This document shows, in pieces, positions 57,751-64,000 of a DNA stretch of 64,000 bases (its first letter is position 1; each line of letters opens with the position of its first letter). The notes below the pieces were generated by a model. The model had not been told where the DNA came from and searched no databases. It saw nothing but the letters and a program-made list of their open reading frames with translations. The stretch spans positions 1-64,000 of the forward strand of contig JAUWAU010000004.1 in NCBI GenBank assembly GCA_030601885.1. The letters are read 5' to 3'. This stretch comes from Armatimonadota bacterium (GTDB lineage: Bacteria > Armatimonadota > Zipacnadia > JAUWAU01). Position numbers and translations under genes: made by a program.

Positions 57751-59385
57751 CTATGCGGCTGCATCGTAGACGGTCTCGCCATCCACAACGGTCATTTCGA
57801 CTCGTGCCTGGCGCAGCTCGTCGGCGGGCAGCGCGGTTACATCGTGCGATAGCACGGCAAAATCGGCCAGCTTGCCCGGCTCGATGCTGCCCGCGATGGT
57901 TTCATTGCCCCCGGCATGGGCGGCGCCGGCCGTGTACGCGTGCAGCGCCTCCATCATCCCAAGACGCTCCTCCGGATGCCAGCCCTCCGGTGGCGTCCCG
58001 TCCCGCCGCTGGCGAGCTACGGCCGCGTGCAGGCCCGCCAGCGGATCAATGCTCTCCACCGGCGCGTCGGAGCCAAAGCACAGCCGTGCACCAGCCCGCA
58101 GGAGCGACCGGAAGAGGAACATCCCGGCGCTGCGGCCCCCAAGGTGCCTCTCGGCGATGGCAATATCGTCGTAGAGGTGCACCGGCTGCATGGAGGCGAT
58201 GAGGCCGAGCCGGCCGAAGCGTTGCACGTCCTCGGCGGCGAAATGCTGCGCGTGCTCAACACGATGGCGCGCGCCGACGCCGATCTCGTTCTGCGCGAGT
58301 CGCTCGAGCACGTTGACCAGTATGTGGTTAGCCCGGTCCCCGATGGCGTGCACCGCGATGTTCAGGCCGTTCTCGGAGGCCTTGCAGGCCAGTTCGTAAA
58401 GCTCGTCCTCGGACATCTCCAGCAGCCCCGCATTGTCACTGCCCTCGAACGGCTCCAACATGGCCGCTGTCTGCGAACCGAGGGCCCCGTCGAGCATGAG
58501 TTTGACCCCGCCGAGGCGGTGCCATGCGCCGCCGAAGCCGCTCCGCAGCCCCAGCGCGACGGCATCGTCCAGGGACGCGCGCGGCAGGTAGGATACGACT
58601 CGGAGAGTGAGCTCGGAGTCGGACTCCAGGAGCTGAAAGGCCTCGAATACGTCGGGCCCCTCGATATTGTGAATGCCGGTCACCCCGAGAGCGTTCGCGG
58701 CGCGCATGCCGTCCCGGATCGCCTCACGAATGCGCGGCAGCGTCGGCTCTGGGATGTGACGCCGGACGAGCCCGCTGGCACTCTCCTGCAGCACGCCCGT
58801 CGGCTCTCCGGTGGTGCTATCGCGCAGAATGGCGCCACCGGGCGGCGTCGCCGTCTCGGCCGTGATGCCGGCGATATCGAGCGCCACGCTGTTCACCCAC
58901 GCCGAGTGGCCATCCTTGGACTTCAGGAAGGCCGGGTTCTGCGGGACGACGGTGTCGAGGGCTTCTTTGGTGGGGAAGTCGCCGCCGCGACGAAGCCGCT
59001 TTCGCGACGTCGCGCGGTCGTCGGGCCATTGGTTCTTGTCCCAGCGTCCGCCCTGGAGCCATTCTCCCGGGGAGAGTTTTTCGGCCCGGTGCGCTATCAT
59101 CGACAGCGCCTCGTCAAGGCTGCGTGCGCCCCGTAGATCCAGCGCCTGACCGCTTTCCTGCAGCGAGTACGAGTGGAAATGTGTGTGGCAATCGGTAAAG
59201 CCCGGCAGCAGCAAACGGCCCTGCAAGTCTACGACCCGCGTGCGCGGCCCGGCCAAGTCGAGCACGTCGTCTGTCCGCCCGACGGCGAGCACCCGCCCGT
59301 GCGCCACCGCGACCGCCTCGGCAACCGTGCCGCGCAGGTCCATCGTCACGACCTTACCATGCACGAATGCGGCGTCTATCGGCAT
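57751..59385 (-). CDS. Amidohydrolase of the YtcJ/Amidohydro_3 family
   Basis: A 544-residue metal-dependent hydrolase. LPGFTDCHTHFHSYSLQESG gives the HxH metal pair, TGIHNIEGPDVFEAFQLLES and VKLMLDGALGSQTAAMLEPF follow, IAVHAIGDRANHILV and ARHRVEHAQHFAAEDVQ give further metal-binding His, and RLCFGSDAPVESIDPLAG the catalytic Asp. The C-terminal IEPGKLADFAVLSHDVTAL is typical. Members cleave diverse N-acyl or cyclic amides, so the substrate cannot be given. Next to a cupin gene in the same orientation. Confidence 0.9.
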   Translation of the reverse strand: MPIDAAFVHGKVVTMDLRGTVAEAVAVAHGRVLAVGRTDDVLDLAGPRTRVVDLQGRLLLPGFTDCHTHFHSYSLQESGQALDLRGARSLDEALSMIAHRAEKLSPGEWLQGGRWDKNQWPDDRATSRKRLRRGGDFPTKEALDTVVPQNPAFLKSKDGHSAWVNSVALDIAGITAETATPPGGAILRDSTTGEPTGVLQESASGLVRRHIPEPTLPRIREAIRDGMRAANALGVTGIHNIEGPDVFEAFQLLESDSELTLRVVSYLPRASLDDAVALGLRSGFGGAWHRLGGVKLMLDGALGSQTAAMLEPFEGSDNAGLLEMSEDELYELACKASENGLNIAVHAIGDRANHILVNVLERLAQNEIGVGARHRVEHAQHFAAEDVQRFGRLGLIASMQPVHLYDDIAIAERHLGGRSAGMFLFRSLLRAGARLCFGSDAPVESIDPLAGLHAAVARQRRDGTPPEGWHPEERLGMMEALHAYTAGAAHAGGNETIAGSIEPGKLADFAVLSHDVTALPADELRQARVEMTVVDGETVYDAAA

Positions 59386-59435
59386 GGCGATTGCCTTGCC
59401 GTCGTCTCCCTTTTCCCTTGGCTCTTTTCCCTGCC

Positions 59436-59765
59436 TCAGAGGAAGTCCTCGCGTATGGGCGTGAAGCAGTCCAGCACCAGGGCGGGCTCATCGCTGAGCA
59501 CGCGCACGCCGTGGGGCACATTAGACGGCACACGATAGCCGTCCATGGGCTCCAGGATGCGCTGCTCGTCACCGATAGTTGCCTCGATGCGCCCTTTGAG
59601 CAGCGTCGCCATCTGTGTGTGCGGATGGCGGTGAGGCCTCGTCTCAGGGCCCGACTTTAGCTCAAAGAGCACGAACATCAAATCCCCCACATGGACGACC
59701 TTGCGCCTCGCCGTCGAGGACACTTCAGTCCATTCCATCTCGTCGAAGTGAAAGAAGGCGCTCAT
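59436..59765 (-). CDS. Small single-domain cupin
   Basis: A 109-residue cupin. PETRPHRHPHTQMATLLKGR has the three His and Glu/Gln motif 1 pattern (HxH...Q) and DGYRVPSNVPHGVRVLSDEP provides the motif 2 His. Binds a metal; role unknown. Upstream of the amidohydrolase by about 50 bases, same strand, so likely an operon. Length is typical of the smallest cupins. Confidence 0.85.
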   Translation of the reverse strand: MSAFFHFDEMEWTEVSSTARRKVVHVGDLMFVLFELKSGPETRPHRHPHTQMATLLKGRIEATIGDEQRILEPMDGYRVPSNVPHGVRVLSDEPALVLDCFTPIREDFL

Positions 59766-59801
59766 AGTGACCTCCTCCGCAGCACCGTGCGCGATCCCGC
59801 C

Positions 59802-59895
59802 GTGTGCCTTTCTGTAGGCGAGCCAGGACCGGAGGTCCTCAGAGTACCTGTGGCTCGCTACACCCCCGTCTCAGCGCTCCTACGGGCTGTGCGCC
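59802..59895 (-). repeat. Module shared with copies A and E (inverted copy G)
   Basis: GTGTGCCTTTCTGTAGGCGA at 59802-59821 is the reverse complement of the module in copies A and E. GTACCTGTGGCTCGCTAC extends that match. GTCTCAGCGCTCCTACGGGC, near 59869, is the reverse complement of another part of copy A. The core CGGAAACGATGAAG is not present, so the modules move or assort independently. The rest of 59766-60045 holds no gene. Confidence 0.75.
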
Positions 59896-60045
59896 AGTCG
59901 AAGGCATCAGCCCATGGGACGAGCGCTGCCAGCCCGATGGCAATATGCCTCACAACGCTTTATACCATGTGCGTACTGGGGGCGCGTGGAGTGGGGAAGA
60001 GGGCGGGACGCAGACCGCGCGTGTGCGCGCGTCCGCTCCTCGTGC

Positions 60046-62523
60046 TCACTGGATGGCGCGCGCGTGCGATGTTTGCTGCTGCGACGTGAAAACTCGCTCC
60101 CCGTTTACTTCCAGGAAGGTCCCGTGGTGGACCGCGAAGCTGGAGAGTCGGCCGTCTTTCATGCGCACGAAACAGCGGGCGGCGTCTGTGCGGATCTGTT
60201 CGTACACGAGAGGGCCACCGTCGAGCGCAAACAGCGCGATGTCGCGGACGTTGGCGTCCTCGACGAGCGCTCCGAGCAAGCCATCGGACTGGATTGCCTG
60301 CGCGCGTGGGCATACGGGCTGCTGCGCTTCTTCGACCGGCTGGGGAAACAGAAGCGTCAGGAAGTGTGCCGAATCGGCCCGCTCAGTGGGCCACAGCTTG
60401 ACGAACGTGTTGGCGATCGCTGTTGGGAATGGCCGCGAGATACCGACCTGCTCCCACGATTTGCTGTGCAGTTCGTAGTTGAAGGCTCGGGGCAACAGCA
60501 TCTTGACAGCCACCGCGGCCGCATCCTGCCGAATGAGGATTGTGTCGTCCTCCACGGTCATCTCGCCGTACGTGTGCAGGTGCCAGTCGAAACGAGAGGA
60601 CCTGGTCGTTTGGACTTCATCGAACATGATGAAGTACTCCGGCCGCTCGGACGTCGCTTGCCGCACGAACATCACTTCGCGGGTGAATAGCTTCACGTCA
60701 GTTGGGTCATAGCCCCGGGTGGCGTCGCCCTTGAGGTAGTCGTACTGCGGCGTGTGCATGAAGTCGGAGATCTCGCACCAGTGATCTGAGCCGCCCCGGC
60801 CACCGGCCACCTTCACCCCATCGAGTTGCTCCTTCCCGTTGATCATGATGGTGTTGTGGGCCTCGGTCAGACAGCCCCATGTCTCGTGCGGGTAGCCAAG
60901 GTCGGTGATGAGCGGCCGACCGTGGGCGTACAGGACGAAGTGATTGAGGTCGTGATGGTGGTGGTCCCAGTCGTTGTAGCCGCCCTTAAAGGCGAAGAGA
61001 GTCGCCTTCGGGTCGGTCCAACTGGTCCGCGTCACGGCCCAGTGGATGTCGCGGAAGTGACGCGCCAGCGGGAGGTCCGAAGGCGGCTCAGGGGACAGCG
61101 TCGTATCGCACCAGAGGAAGCCAAAGAGATTCGTCGCCGCGCTCCAGGATTGCATGAGCTCGGCCAGCCACTGCACATGCGAGTCGCGGGACTCGGCGGC
61201 GAACTTGCGGTAGTACTCGCCGCTGCGCCGGATGCCCGTGCCGCAATTGGAGAACTTCGCGAAACCCGAGTGGTCCGGCTCCAGCAGATACAGGTGGAAC
61301 AGGTGCGCCTGCCGGAGGTCGGGATCATCGAACAGGTTCTCGCGCCCGCCGGTGACGTGCTGCAGCGCCGACATGAAGTACGTGGCGCACACCCAGGCGT
61401 AGGTCGTGTAGCTTGCCCCCTCGCCCCAGCCGCCGTCGCGCCCCATCTCCTGCCGATGGAGACGGATCTTCTCGCGACAGGTGTTGACCCACATCGGCAC
61501 GCGCGGGTCCTCGCCCAAGAATGCCAGCGCCGCCGCACCGGCGTGGCCGTGGATCACCGAGCCCCAGTTGCAGCGATACCAACTGCTCCACCAGGCGCCC
61601 TCTGCCGAGGCGCGGAAGATGGGCTCAAGCCCGCGCTCGAAGACGACGTCCCGCCACTGCCGGCGCTCGTCGGCGGTGAGCTGGTCATAGAGCCAGTCGT
61701 AGGCGACCGCGATGGCGAAGGATATCTCCGCGCTCACCAGGTCGGCCTGCGCTCGATGCTTTGGGTGACTCCACTGCTCGGCCACGAGCACGTCGGCGAT
61801 CTCGCGCTTGGCGCGCTCCGCGTATCGCCCGTCGCCGGTGAGGGCGTACACGAACGAGAGTACGCGCGCGTTGCGGGCATGTCGGCGCGCCTGCTCCACC
61901 GCCCGGTCCGCGTCGTCCGTGATCCGAGGCGGGAATTGCGACTCCATTACGCGGTCGGCCTCTTCCTTCACGTGCGTCCAGGTCTCGCTGGCCATGGGCT
62001 GCTGAGTTTTCTGACGGAGCCGCGGGATATCTTCCCCGCGGAAGTACAGATACGGGTGCGCGCCTGGTTTGAGGTCCTCATACCCGCCCGTGTCCGTCGC
62101 CGGCGCGACCGTCAATCCAGCGACGTAGACCGCCCGGTCGGCCGGTGCGATTTCCCAACGGACCTCCACCCGGTGCGAGCCTTCGGGCACTGTGAACGTC
62201 GAGCCCATTTCCTTCCACTGGGTTCGCACCGTGGTGGAGAAGGTTCGGATGCTCTTCTCACCGCCGTCTTGCGCAACAACGACAGTGCGCGGCGACACAG
62301 TTGTCGGCTCTTCGCCGGCTGCGCGAACCCAGTACCAGAGCTTCTTCGGCCCCGGCTCCGGCCTATCGAAGGCCGAGACGTGACCGTTGCCGATCCGCAC
62401 TGCATCTCCGCCCACGGGGCTCTCCACGGCTGTCACTCCTCGGTTATCGGCGCCGCGCTGTGTGCCGAAGAGGCAGAGCGAGACGATGGGTATGCACACG
62501 GTCAGAATGTAGCGATGTCGCAT
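60046..62523 (-). CDS. Secreted heparinase II/III-like or alginate-lyase-like protein
   Basis: An 825-residue protein with a signal peptide (RHRYILTVCIPIVSLCLFGT). A beta-sandwich N-terminus (about 40-150) precedes an alpha/alpha toroid (about 165-500; HLDLVSAEI-type helices, WYRCNWGSVIHGHAGAAAL with candidate catalytic Asn/His, DGGWGEGASYTTYAW). The heparinase II/III-like beta domain follows (KGGYNDWDHHHHDLNHFVLY, DLGYPHETWG, AHNTIMINGKEQLDGVKVAG). This arrangement is PL-type. ATG 62523 has GAGGG at 7 bases; the track-independent longer start adds eleven residues. Probably degrades an acidic polysaccharide. Confidence 0.85.
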   Translation of the reverse strand: MRHRYILTVCIPIVSLCLFGTQRGADNRGVTAVESPVGGDAVRIGNGHVSAFDRPEPGPKKLWYWVRAAGEEPTTVSPRTVVVAQDGGEKSIRTFSTTVRTQWKEMGSTFTVPEGSHRVEVRWEIAPADRAVYVAGLTVAPATDTGGYEDLKPGAHPYLYFRGEDIPRLRQKTQQPMASETWTHVKEEADRVMESQFPPRITDDADRAVEQARRHARNARVLSFVYALTGDGRYAERAKREIADVLVAEQWSHPKHRAQADLVSAEISFAIAVAYDWLYDQLTADERRQWRDVVFERGLEPIFRASAEGAWWSSWYRCNWGSVIHGHAGAAALAFLGEDPRVPMWVNTCREKIRLHRQEMGRDGGWGEGASYTTYAWVCATYFMSALQHVTGGRENLFDDPDLRQAHLFHLYLLEPDHSGFAKFSNCGTGIRRSGEYYRKFAAESRDSHVQWLAELMQSWSAATNLFGFLWCDTTLSPEPPSDLPLARHFRDIHWAVTRTSWTDPKATLFAFKGGYNDWDHHHHDLNHFVLYAHGRPLITDLGYPHETWGCLTEAHNTIMINGKEQLDGVKVAGGRGGSDHWCEISDFMHTPQYDYLKGDATRGYDPTDVKLFTREVMFVRQATSERPEYFIMFDEVQTTRSSRFDWHLHTYGEMTVEDDTILIRQDAAAVAVKMLLPRAFNYELHSKSWEQVGISRPFPTAIANTFVKLWPTERADSAHFLTLLFPQPVEEAQQPVCPRAQAIQSDGLLGALVEDANVRDIALFALDGGPLVYEQIRTDAARCFVRMKDGRLSSFAVHHGTFLEVNGERVFTSQQQTSHARAIQ

Positions 62524-62550
62524 GATGTGGCCCTCACACCGGGATGTAGA

Positions 62551-62579
62551 CCCCACCCTGGCCCTCCCCGCAAGCGGGG
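62551..62579. repeat. Inverted copy of the 48048 element with hairpin
   Basis: CCCCACCCTGGCCCTCCCCG then the hairpin CCCCGC-AA-GCGGGG (62566-62579). Matches the reverse complement of 48048-48068 with two differences. Lies upstream of the heparinase-like gene. Confidence 0.65.
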
Positions 62580-62586
62580 CTTACCA

Positions 62587-62835
62587 TTACCCACAACTCC
62601 CATCGGGGGAGAAGGAAGCGGCCAGCGAGAAGCCGAGCACAATGTCGTCTAATCGAGTCAAGCCTCGCCACAGCACCTTCACCCCAGGAGGCGGGTCGCT
62701 GCGGCGGGCCCTACGCCGCACCAACGAATCGGCCAGCTCGTACTGGCGACAGAGCTGCGCAATTCCCTTCTCCCCGCTGAGCCACTCCTCTACCACTCGC
62801 CGCTTGAATTCTGGCTTGAACTTCCGGTATGCCAT
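62587..62835 (-). pseudogene. Remnant of an IS3-type transposase OrfA
   Basis: The first about 35 residues (MAYRKFKPEFKRRVVEEWLS, then GIAQLCRQYELADSLVRR) are a helix-turn-helix as in OrfA of IS3-like elements. After residue about 45 the frame runs into unrelated sequence (SDPPPGVKVLWRGLTRLDDI) and stops; no OrfB is present. A truncated, probably inactive remnant. Terminal inverted repeats were not identified. Confidence 0.72.
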
Positions 62836-63029
62836 CGCCTCGGCTCCCTCCCCGGTCGGCTGCTGAGCCGCCGGTTATGATGAGCCGAAACCCACTAATT
62901 CTCCTCCCACCACTGGTCTGGTACTTGGGGTGCAGTCCCCCTCTTCAGCCACCGGGCAGGCGCCTAACTGCTCCTCCCCACCGACAATCTTTACACGCAC
63001 CCCGACCGGCTCGGCACCGTGCTCGGTGC
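62836..63029. other. Intergenic region around the transposase remnant
   Basis: About 190 bases. No clear promoter, RNA or insertion-sequence ends were seen; GC-rich hairpins such as CGGCTCGGCACCGTGCTCGG are present near 63009. Confidence 0.4.
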
Positions 63030-64000
63030 CTACCGCTCTGGTTCACCCGGCGGGCCGGGTACGCTCGCCGGCTCGCCATGCTCGGGCACACGGAACACGC
63101 GCACCGCGTGTGGTGGCAGCGTCTGGCTCAGCGTGCGATCCTCCACGTCGGGCTGCGCGTCGCCGGCGAAATACGGCTGGACGGGCTGCGGTGGCGCGAA
63201 CGGGAGGCGAATGCGCGCCGTCAGGGTCTCAGGCGTCGGGTTGACCGCGATAAGTGCCTGCTCCCCGCCGTCACCGATCAGCGCGGCATGAACGCCCGCT
63301 GGCTCCGCCTCGAGCCCACGCGGGCCTTTGGGCGCCAGCAGTGCCGGGGTGAGATCCCGGAGCTCCTCGTTGGTCCGCACGACCGCACGCCAGAGCTCCG
63401 GGCAATCTCTGGGCAGGAGAAGCTCCGGAGCGCCGCGTCGAGAAGGTATATGATACGCACTGTACACCATGCCACGAGCTCCGTGAACTATGGCCAGATA
63501 GACCATGCAGCGTAGCTCCTCCGGCGTGGGCGGCCGTCCCTCGCCTGACTTGCTCAGCCCCTGCCCGATCCGCCACGCCAGTCCGTCCGTTTGTACAGCG
63601 GCCCACACCGGTTTCAGCCCCCAGACCGGGCGCCGTGCCAGATCCAGTTGCTCCGCGAGCGTCGTTAGAGGCCAATAGATGATCGGCCGCGACTCGGTGA
63701 GCAGGACGTCTGCGCCGCTATCGTGCTGAAGCGCATACGGGGGGCCGGCCGGCGGCCCTATGACCGGGTGATACGGATCCAGGCTGGCGAAGCGCGCCCT
63801 CAGCTCGGCACCCACGGCCGGGGAAGCCGAAGGGTGCCCGGGCGCTTCGACGACGTACCAGCCGAGAAGCGCCGGGTGCGCCGCGAGACGCCGCAGGGAC
63901 GCACCGGTGCGCATGGACGTTGACGGCTGCAGGACGACCACAACCTTGATGCCGCGCAGGTGGGCCTCATCGAGGAAATCAAGCCTGATGGCGTCTCCGG
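63030..64000 (-). CDS. Glycoside-hydrolase-like TIM-barrel protein, 5' end beyond window
   Basis: The frame is open from 63030 through the window edge, so the N-terminus lies outside. Visible residues (at least 322) include RLDFLDEAHLRGIKVVVVLQ, ALLGWYVVEAPG, DPYHPVIGP, VYLAIVHGARGMVYSAYHIP and a C-terminal beta-sandwich (QALIAVNPTPETLTARIRLP, LPPHAVRVFRVPEHG). This resembles GH-A-type barrels with a small beta domain. Candidate acids are a Glu in VVEAPG and one in LTESRP, unproven. Substrate unknown; convergent arrangement with other secreted genes suggests extracellular action. Confidence 0.65.
   Translation of the reverse strand, partial: GDAIRLDFLDEAHLRGIKVVVVLQPSTSMRTGASLRRLAAHPALLGWYVVEAPGHPSASPAVGAELRARFASLDPYHPVIGPPAGPPYALQHDSGADVLLTESRPIIYWPLTTLAEQLDLARRPVWGLKPVWAAVQTDGLAWRIGQGLSKSGEGRPPTPEELRCMVYLAIVHGARGMVYSAYHIPSRRGAPELLLPRDCPELWRAVVRTNEELRDLTPALLAPKGPRGLEAEPAGVHAALIGDGGEQALIAVNPTPETLTARIRLPFAPPQPVQPYFAGDAQPDVEDRTLSQTLPPHAVRVFRVPEHGEPASVPGPPGEPER

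Noticed and set aside
60826..62652. 608-codon open frame on the plus strand
   Set aside because: Antisense to the heparinase-like gene; similar long shadows occur at 22252-23901, 46715-48184 and 57916-59136.
1..64000. CRISPR array
   Set aside because: The repeats are few, long, widely spaced or tandem in pairs, with different insert lengths; no regular repeat-spacer pattern and no cas gene.

Overview
The window is GC-rich (roughly 60-65% by eye) and comes from an uncultured-looking diderm bacterium. Evidence for a diderm is an lptC-lptA-lptB-lptF lipopolysaccharide export block together with a surface protein carrying an SLH motif. VanW, a DUF3084 protein, a CdaA/YbbR pair, a stand-alone LON-N protein and many secreted polysaccharide-active proteins (pectate lyase, heparinase II/III-like, DUF1080, NPCBM esterase, NodB deacetylases) fit Armatimonadota best, with Hydrogenedentota or Planctomycetota-like lineages as alternatives. 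This is inference from gene content; no 16S gene is present.

Layout: 1-965 holds two tandem dispersed repeats and a consensus promoter-to-terminator unit that looks like a small RNA. 966-3079 has a lipoprotein, a GT4 glycosyltransferase and the SLH protein. 3321-6887 is a succinate dehydrogenase operon on the minus strand (sdhA-sdhC-sdhD-sdhB), interrupted by paired REP-like hairpins. 7287-11740 is an accessory island: a one-polypeptide MmeI-type restriction-modification enzyme, a small winged-helix-like protein, a tRNA-like gene with a serine anticodon but no long variable arm, and an orphan ORF. 11829-17092 has cysE with a coiled-coil tail, vanW and a large transglutaminase fusion. 17350-23089 is a MoxR/DUF58/transglutaminase operon running into holA, headed by a strong promoter and a possibly leaderless 31-codon ORF.

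23161-28542 encodes membrane glycosyltransferases and two nucleotide-sugar enzymes. 28634-33554 is the lpt block plus DUF3084 and a RuvC/YqgF-like protein. 33562-41163 is mixed housekeeping: kinase-PQQ fusion, RidA, cytochrome c'-like, RimI, TsaD, redoxin, MazG, LON-N and HTH-receiver. 41334-48022 is a secreted carbohydrate-active cluster. 48176-50337 has tRNA-Pro(CGG), cdaA and ybbR. 51913-59765 mixes a DUF1638 / QueG-like / ATC-hydrolase-like set with a pectate lyase, a cysteine-peptidase-like protein, an amidohydrolase and a cupin. 60046-64000 has a heparinase-like enzyme, a transposase remnant and a glycoside-hydrolase-like gene cut by the window edge.

The least explained signals are: (1) a dispersed intergenic repeat with a conserved core CCGGAAACGATGAAGAT, variable inserts and a conserved closing AATCTTC; (2) the candidate small RNA at 527-791; (3) the type-I-shaped tRNA with anticodon GCU; (4) the small leaderless ORF before moxR. 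No CRISPR array and no multi-gene defence system were seen.
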